The notes beneath the pieces are model-generated. The model had not been told where the DNA came from. It searched no databases and saw only the letters and a list, made by a program, of their open reading frames with translations. From CAIVVT01 sp963757265 (GTDB lineage Bacteria; Acidobacteriota; Terriglobia; Bryobacterales; Bryobacteraceae): a stretch of 64,000 nt of DNA. The position numbers were made by a program, and so were the translations under genes. Where the stretch lies: assembly GCA_963757265.1 (NCBI GenBank), contig CAVWRA010000012.1, positions 558,001 through 622,000 of the forward strand. Direction: 5' to 3'. Shown piece after piece: positions 43,001 to 51,135 of the stretch. Each line of letters begins with the position of its first letter. Within the stretch, counting starts at the first letter, position 1.

Positions 43001-43817
43001 CAACGCCAGCGAGATCTTCAATCCGAATGCGCAGGCGCGCACGATCCTTCTGGCGATTGAGGATATAACGGACCGCAAGCAAGCTGAGGAAGCGCTCACG
43101 ACGACCAATGCCGAGCTCCAGAATTTCGCCTATGCCCTCACGCACGACTTGCAGGAGCCTCTTCGGATGGTAGTAAACTTCACCGAGCTCCTGGGGCGGG
43201 AGTATGCAGGAAAGCTGGGCGAAGAAGCGGACAAGTTCATCGCCTATTCCGTGGATGGCGCCCTTAGGATAGAGGAGCTGCTGAAGGCCTTGCTCGCCTA
43301 TTGGGAAATTGCCGAGCGGCAGCAGAGCAGTTTTGCCACGATCGATTGCGGCGCTGTTCTCGCCAGGACGCTCTCGCATCTCCAGGCGGCTATCTCGGAG
43401 AGTGGGGCCATCGTGACCTCCGATCCGCTGCCAACTCTGGTCGCCGAAGAGGTCATGCTGATCCAGGTTTTCCAGAACCTCATTTCCAATTCGATTAAGT
43501 ACCGAGGCGAGGAAACCCCGAGAATCCATGTCTCGGCGGAGAGAGACGGGGAAGGGTGGCGGTTTGCGGTGCAGGACAACGGCATCGGGATCGATCCGAA
43601 AGACACCGAGCGGGTGTTCGGTATGTTCAAACGCCTGCATGGAAGCGAAACGCCCGGAACCGGCATCGGGCTGGCGATTTGCAAGAAGGTCGTCGAGCGC
43701 CAGGGCGGCCGGATCTGGGTCGAATCGGAACCAGGCCGGGGCGCTACCTTCAAGTTCACGATCCCCCCCCGGGGGGGGGGGGGGGGGCGGGGCAGAACAA
43801 CAACCTTCGTGCAATGA
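40083..43817 (+). CDS. CheB-CheR-PAS-histidine kinase fusion protein
   Basis: Very large signalling protein, about 1244 residues. In order: CheB methylesterase (about 60-240; GIGASAGGLEAF, LIQHLDP, VVLSGTASDGTLG with Ser-His-Asp), CheR methyltransferase (about 255-530; YYKHGTIARRIKRRMGL, WVPGCATGEEAYSIAI for SAM binding, CCNVLIYL), a long coiled coil (ELRAANEEAQASNEELETAQ), two PAS domains, a HisKA with the phosphate-accepting His in YALTHDLQEPLR, and HATPase_c (NLISNSIKYRG, DNGIGIDP, GTGIGLAICKK). The frame extends back to a TTG at 39891, but homologues begin near VAKK, GTG at 40083. The C-terminus runs into a C8G17 tract and may be incorrect. Confidence 0.88.
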   Translation: MAKKTGSRRPGKAVRSPRAPDSHRPQRRAPSRKAPAALASPVPMAPGVLPAAGESDAGRPLPIVVGIGASAGGLEAFTELLSHVPGDTGMAFVLIQHLDPKHASHLAGLLAKASKMPVSELAGETRPQANHVYVIPPRCNLGISGGILLTPPRPASGRNMPIDTFFRALAADRRSHAIGVVLSGTASDGTLGLQAIKAAGGVTFAQEKRTAKFDGMPASAVAAGVVDFVLSPAGIARKLTALARSLRIEAERRESAEPQLDLGLAKILRIVRNATGVDFTYYKHGTIARRIKRRMGLRGFEKLEDYSRYLEQNREEAATLCEDCLITVTAFFRELGLFEELKKRVFPALIENRAPSDPIRIWVPGCATGEEAYSIAICLTEFLEDSNEKIPFEIFATDISATAISAARAGTYKDSALAHVSPQQLKRFFTKTERGYRITKSIRDVCVFAKHDVAQDPPFSKLDLISCCNVLIYLGAVLQRKVLSILHYSLKPTGFLVLGPSENIGALSESFLQVEKTHRIYCMRPAAGAPAPRLSEGRHAPGRVNLQESIAEGRAGPEVLREADRLVLAEYAAAGAVVDDEMNIVQVRGRTAPYLELSPGEPTQNLLKLAREGMIAGLDRATRTARQKNATAIESGFRIEDNGQLRDVRIKVTPFKGSPSSKERYFLVLYEDAEPKGGPAVVAKSAIQSGVGTDRLQRELAATKEYLRSVIEQNATNLEELRAANEEAQASNEELETAQEELESANEELNTLNEELKISNDEFVKVNRDLTNLLESISIPLVMVGRDLRIRRFTRAIQPMLNLIASDVGRSITDLQPKMELPDLRSLLLDAMERGDRKPRDIRDSHGRWYSLRILPSVGPDGRADGAVLMLIDIDAAKRGQDFAEAIVETVREPLVILNQNLQVMKANRTFYETFQVVPEETEQRLIYDLGDGQWNIPKLRELLENVLPAHSTFRDFEVTHDFQRVGRKVMLLNASEIFNPNAQARTILLAIEDITDRKQAEEALTTTNAELQNFAYALTHDLQEPLRMVVNFTELLGREYAGKLGEEADKFIAYSVDGALRIEELLKALLAYWEIAERQQSSFATIDCGAVLARTLSHLQAAISESGAIVTSDPLPTLVAEEVMLIQVFQNLISNSIKYRGEETPRIHVSAERDGEGWRFAVQDNGIGIDPKDTERVFGMFKRLHGSETPGTGIGLAICKKVVERQGGRIWVESEPGRGATFKFTIPPRGGGGGRGRTTTFVQ
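43763..43792. repeat. C8-G17-C-G4 homopolymer tract
   Basis: Eight C, seventeen G, one C and four G in a row, located where the large kinase's ATP-binding domain should end (after KFTIP). It encodes PPRGGGGGRGR. Such a tract could be a sequencing or assembly fault or a real slippage-prone switch. Confidence 0.9.
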
Positions 43818-43823
43818 CTGAAA

Positions 43824-44603
43824 ATGGGTGAATCCAACTCGAACCACGCGCAGGTTGAGATCGAGCGTCTACGCCAGGCCCTCGACGCGGAGAAGCGGCG
43901 CTCGGTCGGCCTCCAGGCTCAGTTGGACCAGGCCAACGCGGAGTTTGAAGAGTTCGTCTCGATGGCCGCCCACAACCTGCGCGAGTCTCTGCGGGACGTC
44001 GCCTCGTACTGCCAACTGCTGGCTGAAACGTATGGCGGCCGCCTCGACCCCGAAGCCGCCGTGCACCTTCAGCGCATCCAGGAAGGCGCCGCGAAAATGC
44101 AGCCACTCCTGGCCGACATGGTGGACTACTGGGCCACGGGCGCCGGCGGCCTGCAATCCTCCCGGACGGACATGGAAGCGGTCCTTCGCCAGGCGCACCT
44201 GTGCGCAGAGCGGCAGATCGCAGAACGCGGTGCAGTTATAACCCATGACCCTCTGCCCGCCGTGAAGGGAGACTTCGGAGTATTGACCAAGGTCCTGCAC
44301 CATTTGATTCGCAATGCCATCGCGTACTGCGACACGCCTGCTCCGATCGTTCACATTTCATCGCGGCGTGAAGGCCCCGAATGGGTCCTTTCCGTGCGCG
44401 ACAACGGTGCCGGCATAGAACCCGCATTCCAAGCACGAATCTTCCAGGCCTTTAAGCGTCTGCACGGAAGAGAACACCCGGGAAGCGGACTTGGACTCGC
44501 ATTCTGCAAGAAGGCCATCGAGTCGCATGGCGGTCGCATATGGGCGGAGTCGGCACCGGGTGCTGGATCGACGTTCTATTTCACTCTGCCTCCGGCGGAT
44601 TAG
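43824..44603 (+). CDS. Histidine kinase without sensor domain
   Basis: Cytoplasmic kinase of 259 residues. A short coiled coil (EIERLRQALDAEKRRSVGL) leads into HisKA with His50 in SMAAHNLRESLRD, a variant of the usual SHDLREPL, and HATPase_c with HHLIRNAIAYCD, VRDNGAGIEP and GSGLGLAFCKKAIESHGGR. The C-terminal part is clearly paralogous to that of the fusion kinase just upstream, so the gene probably arose by tandem duplication. It starts six bases after the fusion kinase's stop. No transmembrane segment or sensory domain is present; it may receive signals through partner proteins. No clear ribosome site. Confidence 0.88.
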   Translation: MGESNSNHAQVEIERLRQALDAEKRRSVGLQAQLDQANAEFEEFVSMAAHNLRESLRDVASYCQLLAETYGGRLDPEAAVHLQRIQEGAAKMQPLLADMVDYWATGAGGLQSSRTDMEAVLRQAHLCAERQIAERGAVITHDPLPAVKGDFGVLTKVLHHLIRNAIAYCDTPAPIVHISSRREGPEWVLSVRDNGAGIEPAFQARIFQAFKRLHGREHPGSGLGLAFCKKAIESHGGRIWAESAPGAGSTFYFTLPPAD

Positions 44604-44933
44604 CAGGCCGCCGGTGCAGCCTGCCTTGTCGCCGCTTCCACACTGAATTCGTGCCGGCAAGGCGGGCAACGGATTCAGCCCCAGACCCCCAGCGCCGCGC
44701 GGCAACTCTTGCTTTCAGCACGACAGGAACTGCACCGAACAACGGGCGCATCGCGCTTCAAGTGCCTGTTCACACACATTCTGCTTTGGCCCCTAACCTG
44801 CCTGTTCAGTCTCCAGTGACCGGCTCGGAGTCGAGCGCGAATGCTGGTTTCTCAACCTGCAGATTCGTCGGGGCGGGCGTCGGAAAACCCTGCCGTGGCG
44901 ATGAGTCAAACTTCACGAATCGGGAGAGCACAG
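44604..44933. other. Intergenic region without a supported gene
   Basis: About 330 bases after the kinase gene. No domain, hairpin or RNA gene was recognised. The promoter of the CsbD gene should lie near its right end. Confidence 0.35.
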
Positions 44934-45113
44934 ATGAAACAGGGTACTAAGAATGAGATTGAGGGCACGGTTCACGAGGTGAAAGGCGCGGTCAAGGAGA
45001 AGGCCGGACAGATCACCAACCAGCCCGATTTAGAGGCTAAGGGCAAGACGGAAAAGCTGGTTGGAAAGGTCCAAAAGAAGGTTGGTCAAATTCAACGGGT
45101 TGTTGAGAAGTAG
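44934..45113 (+). CDS. CsbD-family stress protein
   Basis: Small hydrophilic protein of 59 residues: KNEIEGTVHEVKGAVKEKAG, then KGKTEKLVGKVQKKVGQIQ. This is the CsbD pattern of two charged helices; in Bacillus csbD belongs to the general stress regulon, but the molecular role is unknown. GGGAGAG precedes the ATG at 44934. An in-frame ATG at 44901 is less likely. The DUF3309 gene follows after 12 bases, a pairing often seen in stress gene groups. Confidence 0.9.
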   Translation: MKQGTKNEIEGTVHEVKGAVKEKAGQITNQPDLEAKGKTEKLVGKVQKKVGQIQRVVEK

Positions 45114-45125
45114 AAGAGATTCACG

Positions 45126-45278
45126 ATGTTGATACTACTGATTATCCTGTTGCTGGTTCTGGGTGCCGGTGGAGGGTACTACGGGCACAGCCGTTGGGGC
45201 TACAGCGGCGGCGCAGGAATCGGACTTGGCACCATCCTGCTGGTTCTTCTCGTAGCCTGGTTGGTTGGGGTTATTTAG
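45126..45278 (+). CDS. DUF3309-like small membrane protein
   Basis: A 50-residue protein. MLILLIILLLVLGAGGG forms one helix; a small polar glycine/tyrosine loop follows (YYGHSRWGYSGGAG), then GLGTILLVLLVAWLVGVI forms the second helix. This matches the DUF3309 family of tiny two-helix membrane proteins of unknown function. It lies 12 bases downstream of csbD and is probably co-transcribed. The ribosome site is weak (AAGAGATTCACG). Confidence 0.83.
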   Translation: MLILLIILLLVLGAGGGYYGHSRWGYSGGAGIGLGTILLVLLVAWLVGVI

Positions 45279-45681
45279 ATCAAACCCCGGCACATGAGAC
45301 GTCGTGCAATGCCTGTCGGCCGGGCAAGAGTTGGTCCTTGCTTAGCCACGGCGTGTCCAATCATCGCGCTGCGATTCGGGTCTTGGGAACCCGTCATTCA
45401 GAGCCCTGCCCGGCGGGTGGTCAGCTAGTCCTTGCTGGCATGAATGCGCGCAGTCTTACCTCGGCTGTCCTGCGGCGCAGGCAGGCCTGGGCCTGAGCCT
45501 GAACTTTGCTTGACCCGGGTTCATGATCGGGCGTTGCCAGACAAGGGATTGCACTTGCGTGCAGCAAGTCGCCCAGGTTCCTGCATATCCGCATAGTGGT
45601 TTCCCGGGTGTTCGCATACGGCCACGTACGTGCACTGTTGAAGTTCAGGAAGTCGTGAAACGAAGAACAGGAGACGGTGTT
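45279..45681. other. Intergenic region without a supported gene
   Basis: About 400 bases. A frame from 45523 joins the next gene but lacks homology before its signal peptide. No RNA gene or convincing terminator was seen. Confidence 0.35.
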
Positions 45682-45975
45682 ATGGTCTTGAAGCGATTGC
45701 TCGGATTGGTCTTTGTCGGCGCGTTGGCGTTAACGCCCTTGATGGCCGAGGTTTACGTCAGCGTCGCACCTCCGCGCGTATTGGTTGAGCGTCGGGGCCC
45801 GCGCCCGAGCCGTGACCATGTGTGGGTGTCGGGATATCACAATTGGGACGGCCAGCGTTATGTCTGGGTCGGAGGCCGTTGGGAACAGCCACCGCGGCAT
45901 CATGCCCACTGGGTAGCGCATCACTGGACTCACCAAAGGGGCGGCTGGGTCCTGGTTGAAGGGCACTGGCGTTAA
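45682..45975 (+). CDS. YXWGXW-type repeat exported protein
   Basis: Exported protein of 97 residues with a signal peptide (LLGLVFVGALALTPLMA). The mature part has repeated Trp-centred motifs: DHVWVSGYHNWDGQRYVWVG, GRWEQPP, AHWVAHHW and GWVLVEGHWR, as in the YXWGXW/BcpO-like family of small envelope proteins of unknown function. AGGAGA before the ATG at 45682 sets the start. A second, larger protein of the same type is encoded at 56583-57617. An inverted repeat follows the stop by 27 bases. Confidence 0.85.
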   Translation: MVLKRLLGLVFVGALALTPLMAEVYVSVAPPRVLVERRGPRPSRDHVWVSGYHNWDGQRYVWVGGRWEQPPRHHAHWVAHHWTHQRGGWVLVEGHWR

Positions 45976-46002
45976 TTGCCGGGTCCGTTGCGGGAATGAA
46001 CT

Positions 46003-46041
46003 CCACATGCCGCAGCCGCAGCTGCAGCTGAAGGCATGTGG
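46003..46041 (+). terminator. Inverted repeat, possible terminator
   Basis: CCACATGCC (46003-46011) pairs with GGCATGTGG (46033-46041); the loop can fold further through CAGC/GCTG pairs. It lies 27 bases after the YXWGXW gene. No T-run follows, so termination is only a guess. Confidence 0.45.
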
Positions 46042-46211
46042 CCTTCCGGCCTCCGACGCTCTGCCGCGACGGCCTTGCGCGGCGGAAATGGTGAGAATGT
46101 CATCCGCAGCGCCGGTGACCAATCTGCCGAAGGGATAATCTCCCATCCTGGCGGGCGTTCCAGAAACCCTCGGTCATTTTGTCCGGTCATTATTGCCGGC
46201 TTGCGCCGGCC

Positions 46212-46733
46212 TCAGGGGCTGGATGAGGGCTTGGATTCCTCACGGGAGGCTGCTCCATTCGTAGCCGCGACACTCGTGAAAGTGGCTGTCATCGCGGGTT
46301 TCTTGCTAGCGGGTGGCTCGGGTGCGAGTGCCTGCGGACGCGGAGGGCGGGTCTGCCCCGGCAAAAGGCGAACCGGAAGAGGATGGCTAATCGCCGTCAG
46401 CAACCGATAGGCATCCATCGAGTCCACGCGCGGCAATATCGAGCCCAACTGGAACTCCGTCCGCCCACCATCGGCGGCTCCGAATAGAGCGCCGCGAATG
46501 GGCTCGCGGCTGAGGCTGATTTCCATCCAGCCGTCCAACGACGCATGTCGAGTCGATACCCAACTGCTGCCGAGTTTCTGCCGCATTTCTCTGACTGGCG
46601 GATTTGTCTGTGAAGGATAGAGCGCAGAGACTGCTATCATAAGAACAAGCAATATGGTTTGCCGCAAGGCGCCCTCCCGCGGAAATGGCAGCACGTTTTT
46701 TGCCAACCTCGCGAAGAGGCCCTCTCGTGGCAT
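46212..46733 (-). CDS. Hypothetical exported protein
   Basis: An open frame of 173 codons with a plausible signal segment (TILLVLMIAVSALYP), a short ordered stretch (REMRQKLGSSWVSTRHASLD; GWMEISLSREPIRGALFGAA; DAYRLLTAISHPLPVRLL) and a Pro/Ala/Ser-rich tail. No family was recognised and no ribosome site stands before the ATG. It is antisense to no other gene, and composition agrees with coding DNA, so it is listed with modest confidence. Confidence 0.5.
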   Translation of the reverse strand: MPREGLFARLAKNVLPFPREGALRQTILLVLMIAVSALYPSQTNPPVREMRQKLGSSWVSTRHASLDGWMEISLSREPIRGALFGAADGGRTEFQLGSILPRVDSMDAYRLLTAISHPLPVRLLPGQTRPPRPQALAPEPPASKKPAMTATFTSVAATNGAASREESKPSSSP

Positions 46734-46905
46734 AAGGTGTGCATGAACCTCGGCAGATTCAGCACTCCTGGTGCAAGTCTTGCATCTGGGCTCCGATGAG
46801 ATTCAGCCAGGCCAACGCGGTCTCAACCGCCTAGGCATCCGACCCTCGGTGTTCTGTTCTGGACCCTCTCGTGCAGGTGAGGACCTGACGGCGAAGGGGA
46901 TGGCC

Positions 46906-47295
46906 ATGAAGAAAGCACGTGCCCAAAATAACGGATTCCAGGAAATCCTCCGACACAAAGAGGCCGAACTGGCTCGGGTATTGCGAGCGCGGGACGGCAT
47001 CGTCATAGAGACCAGCGCGGATCAGATGGATGAAGTCCAATATGCGTCGGAACGCGAACTGGCGATTCGAACCGCGGACCGGGATTCCACACTGCTGCGA
47101 CAGGTGAAAGTCGCGTTGCAGCGGATTCGCGACGGCAGTTTTGGGACCTGCATTGAGTGCGAGCGGGCGATCAACCCGAAACGTCTCGCGGCCGTGCCAT
47201 GGGCATCACGCTGTATCGAGTGCCAGAGCGCTGCCGAGGTGGATCAGCAGGGGACAACGGAATCGTTCGGCGATCCGCTCGTCGAAGCCGCTTAG
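46906..47295 (+). CDS. TraR/DksA-family zinc-finger protein
   Basis: Predicted cytoplasmic regulator of 129 residues. An N-terminal coiled coil (NGFQEILRHKEAELARVLRA) is followed by the four-cysteine zinc finger CIECERAINPKRL..CIEC with 17 residues between the pairs, the spacing of DksA/TraR. DksA-type proteins enter the RNA polymerase secondary channel and adjust transcription with ppGpp in starvation. The coiled-coil tip motif D-x-x-D-x-A is not clear (the region reads ETSADQMDEVQYASERELA), so ppGpp co-action is uncertain. AAGGGG six bases before the ATG at 46906 favours this start over 46900. Confidence 0.88.
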   Translation: MKKARAQNNGFQEILRHKEAELARVLRARDGIVIETSADQMDEVQYASERELAIRTADRDSTLLRQVKVALQRIRDGSFGTCIECERAINPKRLAAVPWASRCIECQSAAEVDQQGTTESFGDPLVEAA

Positions 47296-47383
47296 ATGGG
47301 CTGCCCGGCCCGGCCGTCGCTCGCGCTCGTAGGATGAACCACCCGCAACTGTTGCGGACAGAACAGAAACAAGGTGAGCAGTC

Positions 47384-49678
47384 GTGAATACACAATCCAG
47401 TCATCGAACTATCGCCTTCCTCGGCAACTACCTGCCACGCAAATGCGGAATTGCCACATTCACATCCGACCTGCTGGGGGCTGTTGCAGCGCGACACCCC
47501 GCAAGCCGGTGTTTCGCGGTGGCGGTCAATGATACCGAAGCGCGCTATCAGTATCCGGAGGTTGTTCGCTTCGAGATAGAGGAGCAGGACCTGGATTCTT
47601 ACCGGCGCGCCGCCGACCTCCTCAACTCCAGCGACGTGGACATTGTCTCGGTCCAACACGAGTTCGGGATATTCGGTGGACCCGCCGGCAGCCATCTGAT
47701 GACCCTGCTGCGCGAATTGAAAGCGCCGGTGGTCACCACGCTCCATACAGTTCTCCTGAAGCCGGACGCCGCCCAGCGCCAGGTGATGTTGGAGTTGGTC
47801 GCCCGCTCAACCCGGCTGGTGGTCATGGCGGAGCGGGGACGGGCGGTCTTGCAGGATGTTTACGAGGCCCCTCCGGCCAAGATCGACCTCATCCCGCATG
47901 GGATTCCCGACGTGCCATTCGGCGCCCCGGATGGTTACAAGGACCAGTTTGGCGTGGCCGGCAGGAAGGTGTTGCTGACGTTCGGGCTGCTCTCGCCGAA
48001 CAAAGGCATCGAACACGTGCTCAATGCTCTGTCCGAGATCGTGGCGGAGTTTCCCGACGCCGTCTACATCGTACTTGGCGCCACGCACCCAAACGAGTTG
48101 CGCACACGAGGCGAAGCGTACCGCCTCAGCCTCGAGAGTATCGTGGCGCAGCACAAACTCGAGGACCATGTTATCTTCCACAATCGCTTTGTTGATCTGA
48201 AGGAGCTGACGGAGTTCATAGGAGCGGCGGATCTTTACGTTACGCCCTATCTGGACGAAGCACAGAGTACCTCCGGAACCCTGGCCTATGCGTTTGGCGC
48301 GGGGAAAGCCGTGATTTCGACGCCTTATTGGCACGCCGCCGAATTACTGAAGGACGAGCGTGGCGTGTTGGTGCCCTTCGCCGACCCAAAGGCGATTGCG
48401 TGCGAGGTGAATGGGCTGTTGCGCGATGAAGAGCGCCGGAACGCCATGAGCGACAACGCTTACAAGCTTGGCCGCAAGATGGTATGGGGCAGCACGGCGG
48501 GGTTGTATATGCGCTCGTTCGAGCTCGCTCGCATGCACCAGGCCCCCACGCCGCTGAAGTCCATCGCCACGGCTGGGCTCGGACGTCCCATTGATAGCTC
48601 GGTACGCTTGAATCTCGACCACCTCCGCCGCATGACCGATGCAACCGGCATTCTCCAGCACGCCACGTTCGCCTCGCCGAATCTCGCCGAAGGGTACTGC
48701 ACCGACGACAATGCCCGCGCCCTCATCCTGACCGTCCTGCTGGGGCAGTTGGGCGAAGCTCCAACCCACCTCCGGGCATTGACCGCCACCTACGCCGCGT
48801 TTCTCGACGATGCCTTCGATCGCACGACGAAACGCTTTCGCAATTTCCTCAGCATAGGCCGCGATTGGCTCTTTGCCCAGGGCTCTGAGGACTCGCATGG
48901 CCGGGCTATCTGGGCTCTCGGCATGGCAGCGGGGCGCCCGGCAAGGTGGGGTTCCCAGGCGCTGGCCGCGCAACTGTTCACGGATGCCCTGCCGGTTGTG
49001 TCGCAGTTCACTTCGCCGCGCGCCTGGGCCTTCAGCCTGATCGGCATTCACGAGTATCTGCGCCGTTTGAGCGGCGACCATCAGGCCGTGCGGGTTCGCG
49101 CCGAGCTGACCAGACGGTTGGTGGCCCTTTTCGACAAGGTCGCCGGACCGGGCTGGGTCTGGTTTGAAGATGGCCTGAGCTATGACAATGCCAAGCTCGC
49201 TCACGCTTTGATTGTCAGCGGCCACGCCACGGGGCAGAAGAGCGTGTACGATCGCGGCATCGCGGCGTTGCGCTGGCTGGTGGGCGTGCAGACCACGCAT
49301 CAAGGGCACTTGAGTCCCATCGGCAGCAATGGGTTTTACCGGCGCGACGGCCCGCGCGCGGAGTTCGACCAGCAGCCCATCGAGGCGCAGAGCACGATCT
49401 CAGCCTGCCTTGAAACCTACCGGGCGACATCCGATCCGTGGTGGCATGACCAGGCCAAGCGCGCCTTCAACTGGTTCTTGGGCGGGAACCATCTCGGGCT
49501 GAGCCTCTATTGTCCGCAGACCGGCGGCTGTCGCGACGGATTGCACATCGACCGCGGCAACGAGAACCAGGGCGCGGAGTCCACGCTGGCTTATCTCCTG
49601 TCACTCGCCGAGATGCGGCTGACACAGGAATCCGAGGCCGCCGTCCGAGGGACCGGCATGGCCGCCGCAACCGCCTAA
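47384..49678 (+). CDS. GT4 glycosyltransferase with C-terminal alpha/alpha-toroid domain
   Basis: Cytoplasmic protein of 764 residues. Residues 8-400 form a GT-B fold: RTIAFLGNYLPRKCGIATFT for the acceptor half, VLLTFGLLSPNKGIEHVLNA and YVTPYLDEAQSTSGTLAYAF (donor-binding E-x7-E-like stretch) for the nucleotide-sugar half. Residues 430-750 are all-helical with EGYCTDDNARALIL, WVWFEDGLSYDNAKLAHALI and QGHLSPIGSNGFY, resembling (alpha/alpha)6 toroids of carbohydrate enzymes. The combination with a GH130 gene immediately downstream (TAATG overlap) suggests a mannose-containing oligosaccharide pathway. GTG start with AAGGTGAG. Confidence 0.85.
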   Translation: MNTQSSHRTIAFLGNYLPRKCGIATFTSDLLGAVAARHPASRCFAVAVNDTEARYQYPEVVRFEIEEQDLDSYRRAADLLNSSDVDIVSVQHEFGIFGGPAGSHLMTLLRELKAPVVTTLHTVLLKPDAAQRQVMLELVARSTRLVVMAERGRAVLQDVYEAPPAKIDLIPHGIPDVPFGAPDGYKDQFGVAGRKVLLTFGLLSPNKGIEHVLNALSEIVAEFPDAVYIVLGATHPNELRTRGEAYRLSLESIVAQHKLEDHVIFHNRFVDLKELTEFIGAADLYVTPYLDEAQSTSGTLAYAFGAGKAVISTPYWHAAELLKDERGVLVPFADPKAIACEVNGLLRDEERRNAMSDNAYKLGRKMVWGSTAGLYMRSFELARMHQAPTPLKSIATAGLGRPIDSSVRLNLDHLRRMTDATGILQHATFASPNLAEGYCTDDNARALILTVLLGQLGEAPTHLRALTATYAAFLDDAFDRTTKRFRNFLSIGRDWLFAQGSEDSHGRAIWALGMAAGRPARWGSQALAAQLFTDALPVVSQFTSPRAWAFSLIGIHEYLRRLSGDHQAVRVRAELTRRLVALFDKVAGPGWVWFEDGLSYDNAKLAHALIVSGHATGQKSVYDRGIAALRWLVGVQTTHQGHLSPIGSNGFYRRDGPRAEFDQQPIEAQSTISACLETYRATSDPWWHDQAKRAFNWFLGGNHLGLSLYCPQTGGCRDGLHIDRGNENQGAESTLAYLLSLAEMRLTQESEAAVRGTGMAAATA

Positions 49679-51135
49679 TGAAACACATCGACGTAACGCG
49701 CAGTACTGTCACTCTGGATCCGGACCGCACCCACGTGTTGGCCCGGCCTTTTCGTCTCATGAACCGCAGGCGCTCTTTGAAGATCGCGAACCGTGTTCTC
49801 GCGCTTCCCGAAGGCGAAGTGCATAGCCTTCTCGATGCCCTGCGCGCCGAATTCGGCGACCGCCAGCTGAAGATCGACGACTTTCTCCGCCGGCGCTTCA
49901 ACGAGGTCGGCCCCCATCTGCTGAATAGCCAGCCGCTCTCCGAAGAGCGAAAACTGCTGTTAGGCGGGTATTTCACTCATGAGTACTCGCTTGAATCGGC
50001 TGCCTTGTTCAACCCTTCGATGGTCCCGCACATGGATCAGTCTGGCCTGCCCCCCGGCTCGCTGCGGTTCATTCTGAGCCTGCGCGCCACGGCCGAGGGC
50101 CACGTCTCCTCGATCGCCTTTCGCAGCGGAGTGTTGGACGCGAACAGCGTGATCAAAATGGACGTTCCCTCCCGCTACAGCCTCGAGCCGGCGCAGGTGC
50201 CCAATGCGGCCTTTGAAAAACCGTTGTTCGAACGGAAACTCGAGGAACTTCACCTGTTGGGCGACTTCAACCGCGAGGTGCTGCGTGGGTTGCCGGATGC
50301 CTTCACGATGGAAGAGCTGCGGGCCAGCATTACCCGCACTGCCGAACATCTTCCCGAAGTGGAGCGCGAGACCACCAAGGGCATCGCCCGCGAGACCCTG
50401 ATGCTCGCCAGTTCCAACTACGAGGTTCAGTTCCAGCCCGAGTCGGAGCTCTCCGAACGAGTTCTTTTCCCGGTTACCCCTTCTCAGAGTAATGGCTTAG
50501 AAGACGCTCGTTTTGTCCGTTTCCAGAAGGAAGACGGGACTCATATCTACTATGCGACCTACACAGCGTACGATGGCAAGCTCATCCTGCCGCAGTTTCT
50601 CATCACGCACGATTTTCTGAGCTTTCAGTTCATCACGCTGAACGGCCCCGCCGTCGAAAACAAAGGCATGGCCCTCTTCCCTCGCAAGATCGGCGGACGC
50701 TATGTGATGCTCGGCCGCCAGGACGCCGAAAACATCTACGTAATGTTCTCAGATCATCTCCATTTCTGGAATACGATGCAGCTCATTCTGGAGCCGGCGT
50801 TCCCCTGGGAGTTCATCCAGATGGGCAATTGCGGCTCGCCGATCGAAACCGACGCCGGCTGGCTCGTCATCAGCCACGGTGTGGGCCCCATGCGCAAGTA
50901 CTGCATCGGCGCCTTCCTGCTCGACCGGGACGATCCTACCAAGGTCATTGGCCGTCTGCCGGAACCGTTGATCAAACCCAACGCCAGCGAGCGCGACGGG
51001 TACGTGCCGAATGTTGTCTATTCATGCGGCAGCCTCGTTCACGGCGATCAACTTGTGATTCCCTATGGAATCTCCGACTATGCCACAACGTTCGCCACAC
51101 TCCCGCTCGATCAGGTACTGGCCGCGATGGAGTAA
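49678..51135 (+). CDS. GH130 family beta-mannoside phosphorylase/hydrolase-like protein
   Basis: Cytoplasmic enzyme of 485 residues with a five-bladed propeller as in GH130. Motifs include NGLEDARFVRFQKEDGTHIY (the E-D-x-R signature), HDFLSFQFITLNGPAVENKG, MALFPRKIGGRYVMLGRQD, GNCGSPIETDAGWLVISHGV and YVPNVVYSCGSLVHGDQLVI. GH130 enzymes phosphorolyse or hydrolyse beta-1,2- or beta-1,4-mannosides; the subgroup with an N-terminal helical extension (here about 150 residues) often sits beside glycosyltransferases. The ATG overlaps the stop of the GT4 gene, so the two are translationally coupled and probably act on one oligosaccharide. The longer frame from 49510 overlaps GT4 and is not used. Confidence 0.88.
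   Translation: MKHIDVTRSTVTLDPDRTHVLARPFRLMNRRRSLKIANRVLALPEGEVHSLLDALRAEFGDRQLKIDDFLRRRFNEVGPHLLNSQPLSEERKLLLGGYFTHEYSLESAALFNPSMVPHMDQSGLPPGSLRFILSLRATAEGHVSSIAFRSGVLDANSVIKMDVPSRYSLEPAQVPNAAFEKPLFERKLEELHLLGDFNREVLRGLPDAFTMEELRASITRTAEHLPEVERETTKGIARETLMLASSNYEVQFQPESELSERVLFPVTPSQSNGLEDARFVRFQKEDGTHIYYATYTAYDGKLILPQFLITHDFLSFQFITLNGPAVENKGMALFPRKIGGRYVMLGRQDAENIYVMFSDHLHFWNTMQLILEPAFPWEFIQMGNCGSPIETDAGWLVISHGVGPMRKYCIGAFLLDRDDPTKVIGRLPEPLIKPNASERDGYVPNVVYSCGSLVHGDQLVIPYGISDYATTFATLPLDQVLAAME

Noticed and set aside
42063..43847. A minus-strand open frame of 594 codons
   Set aside because: Antisense shadow of the kinase domains of the CheB-CheR fusion.
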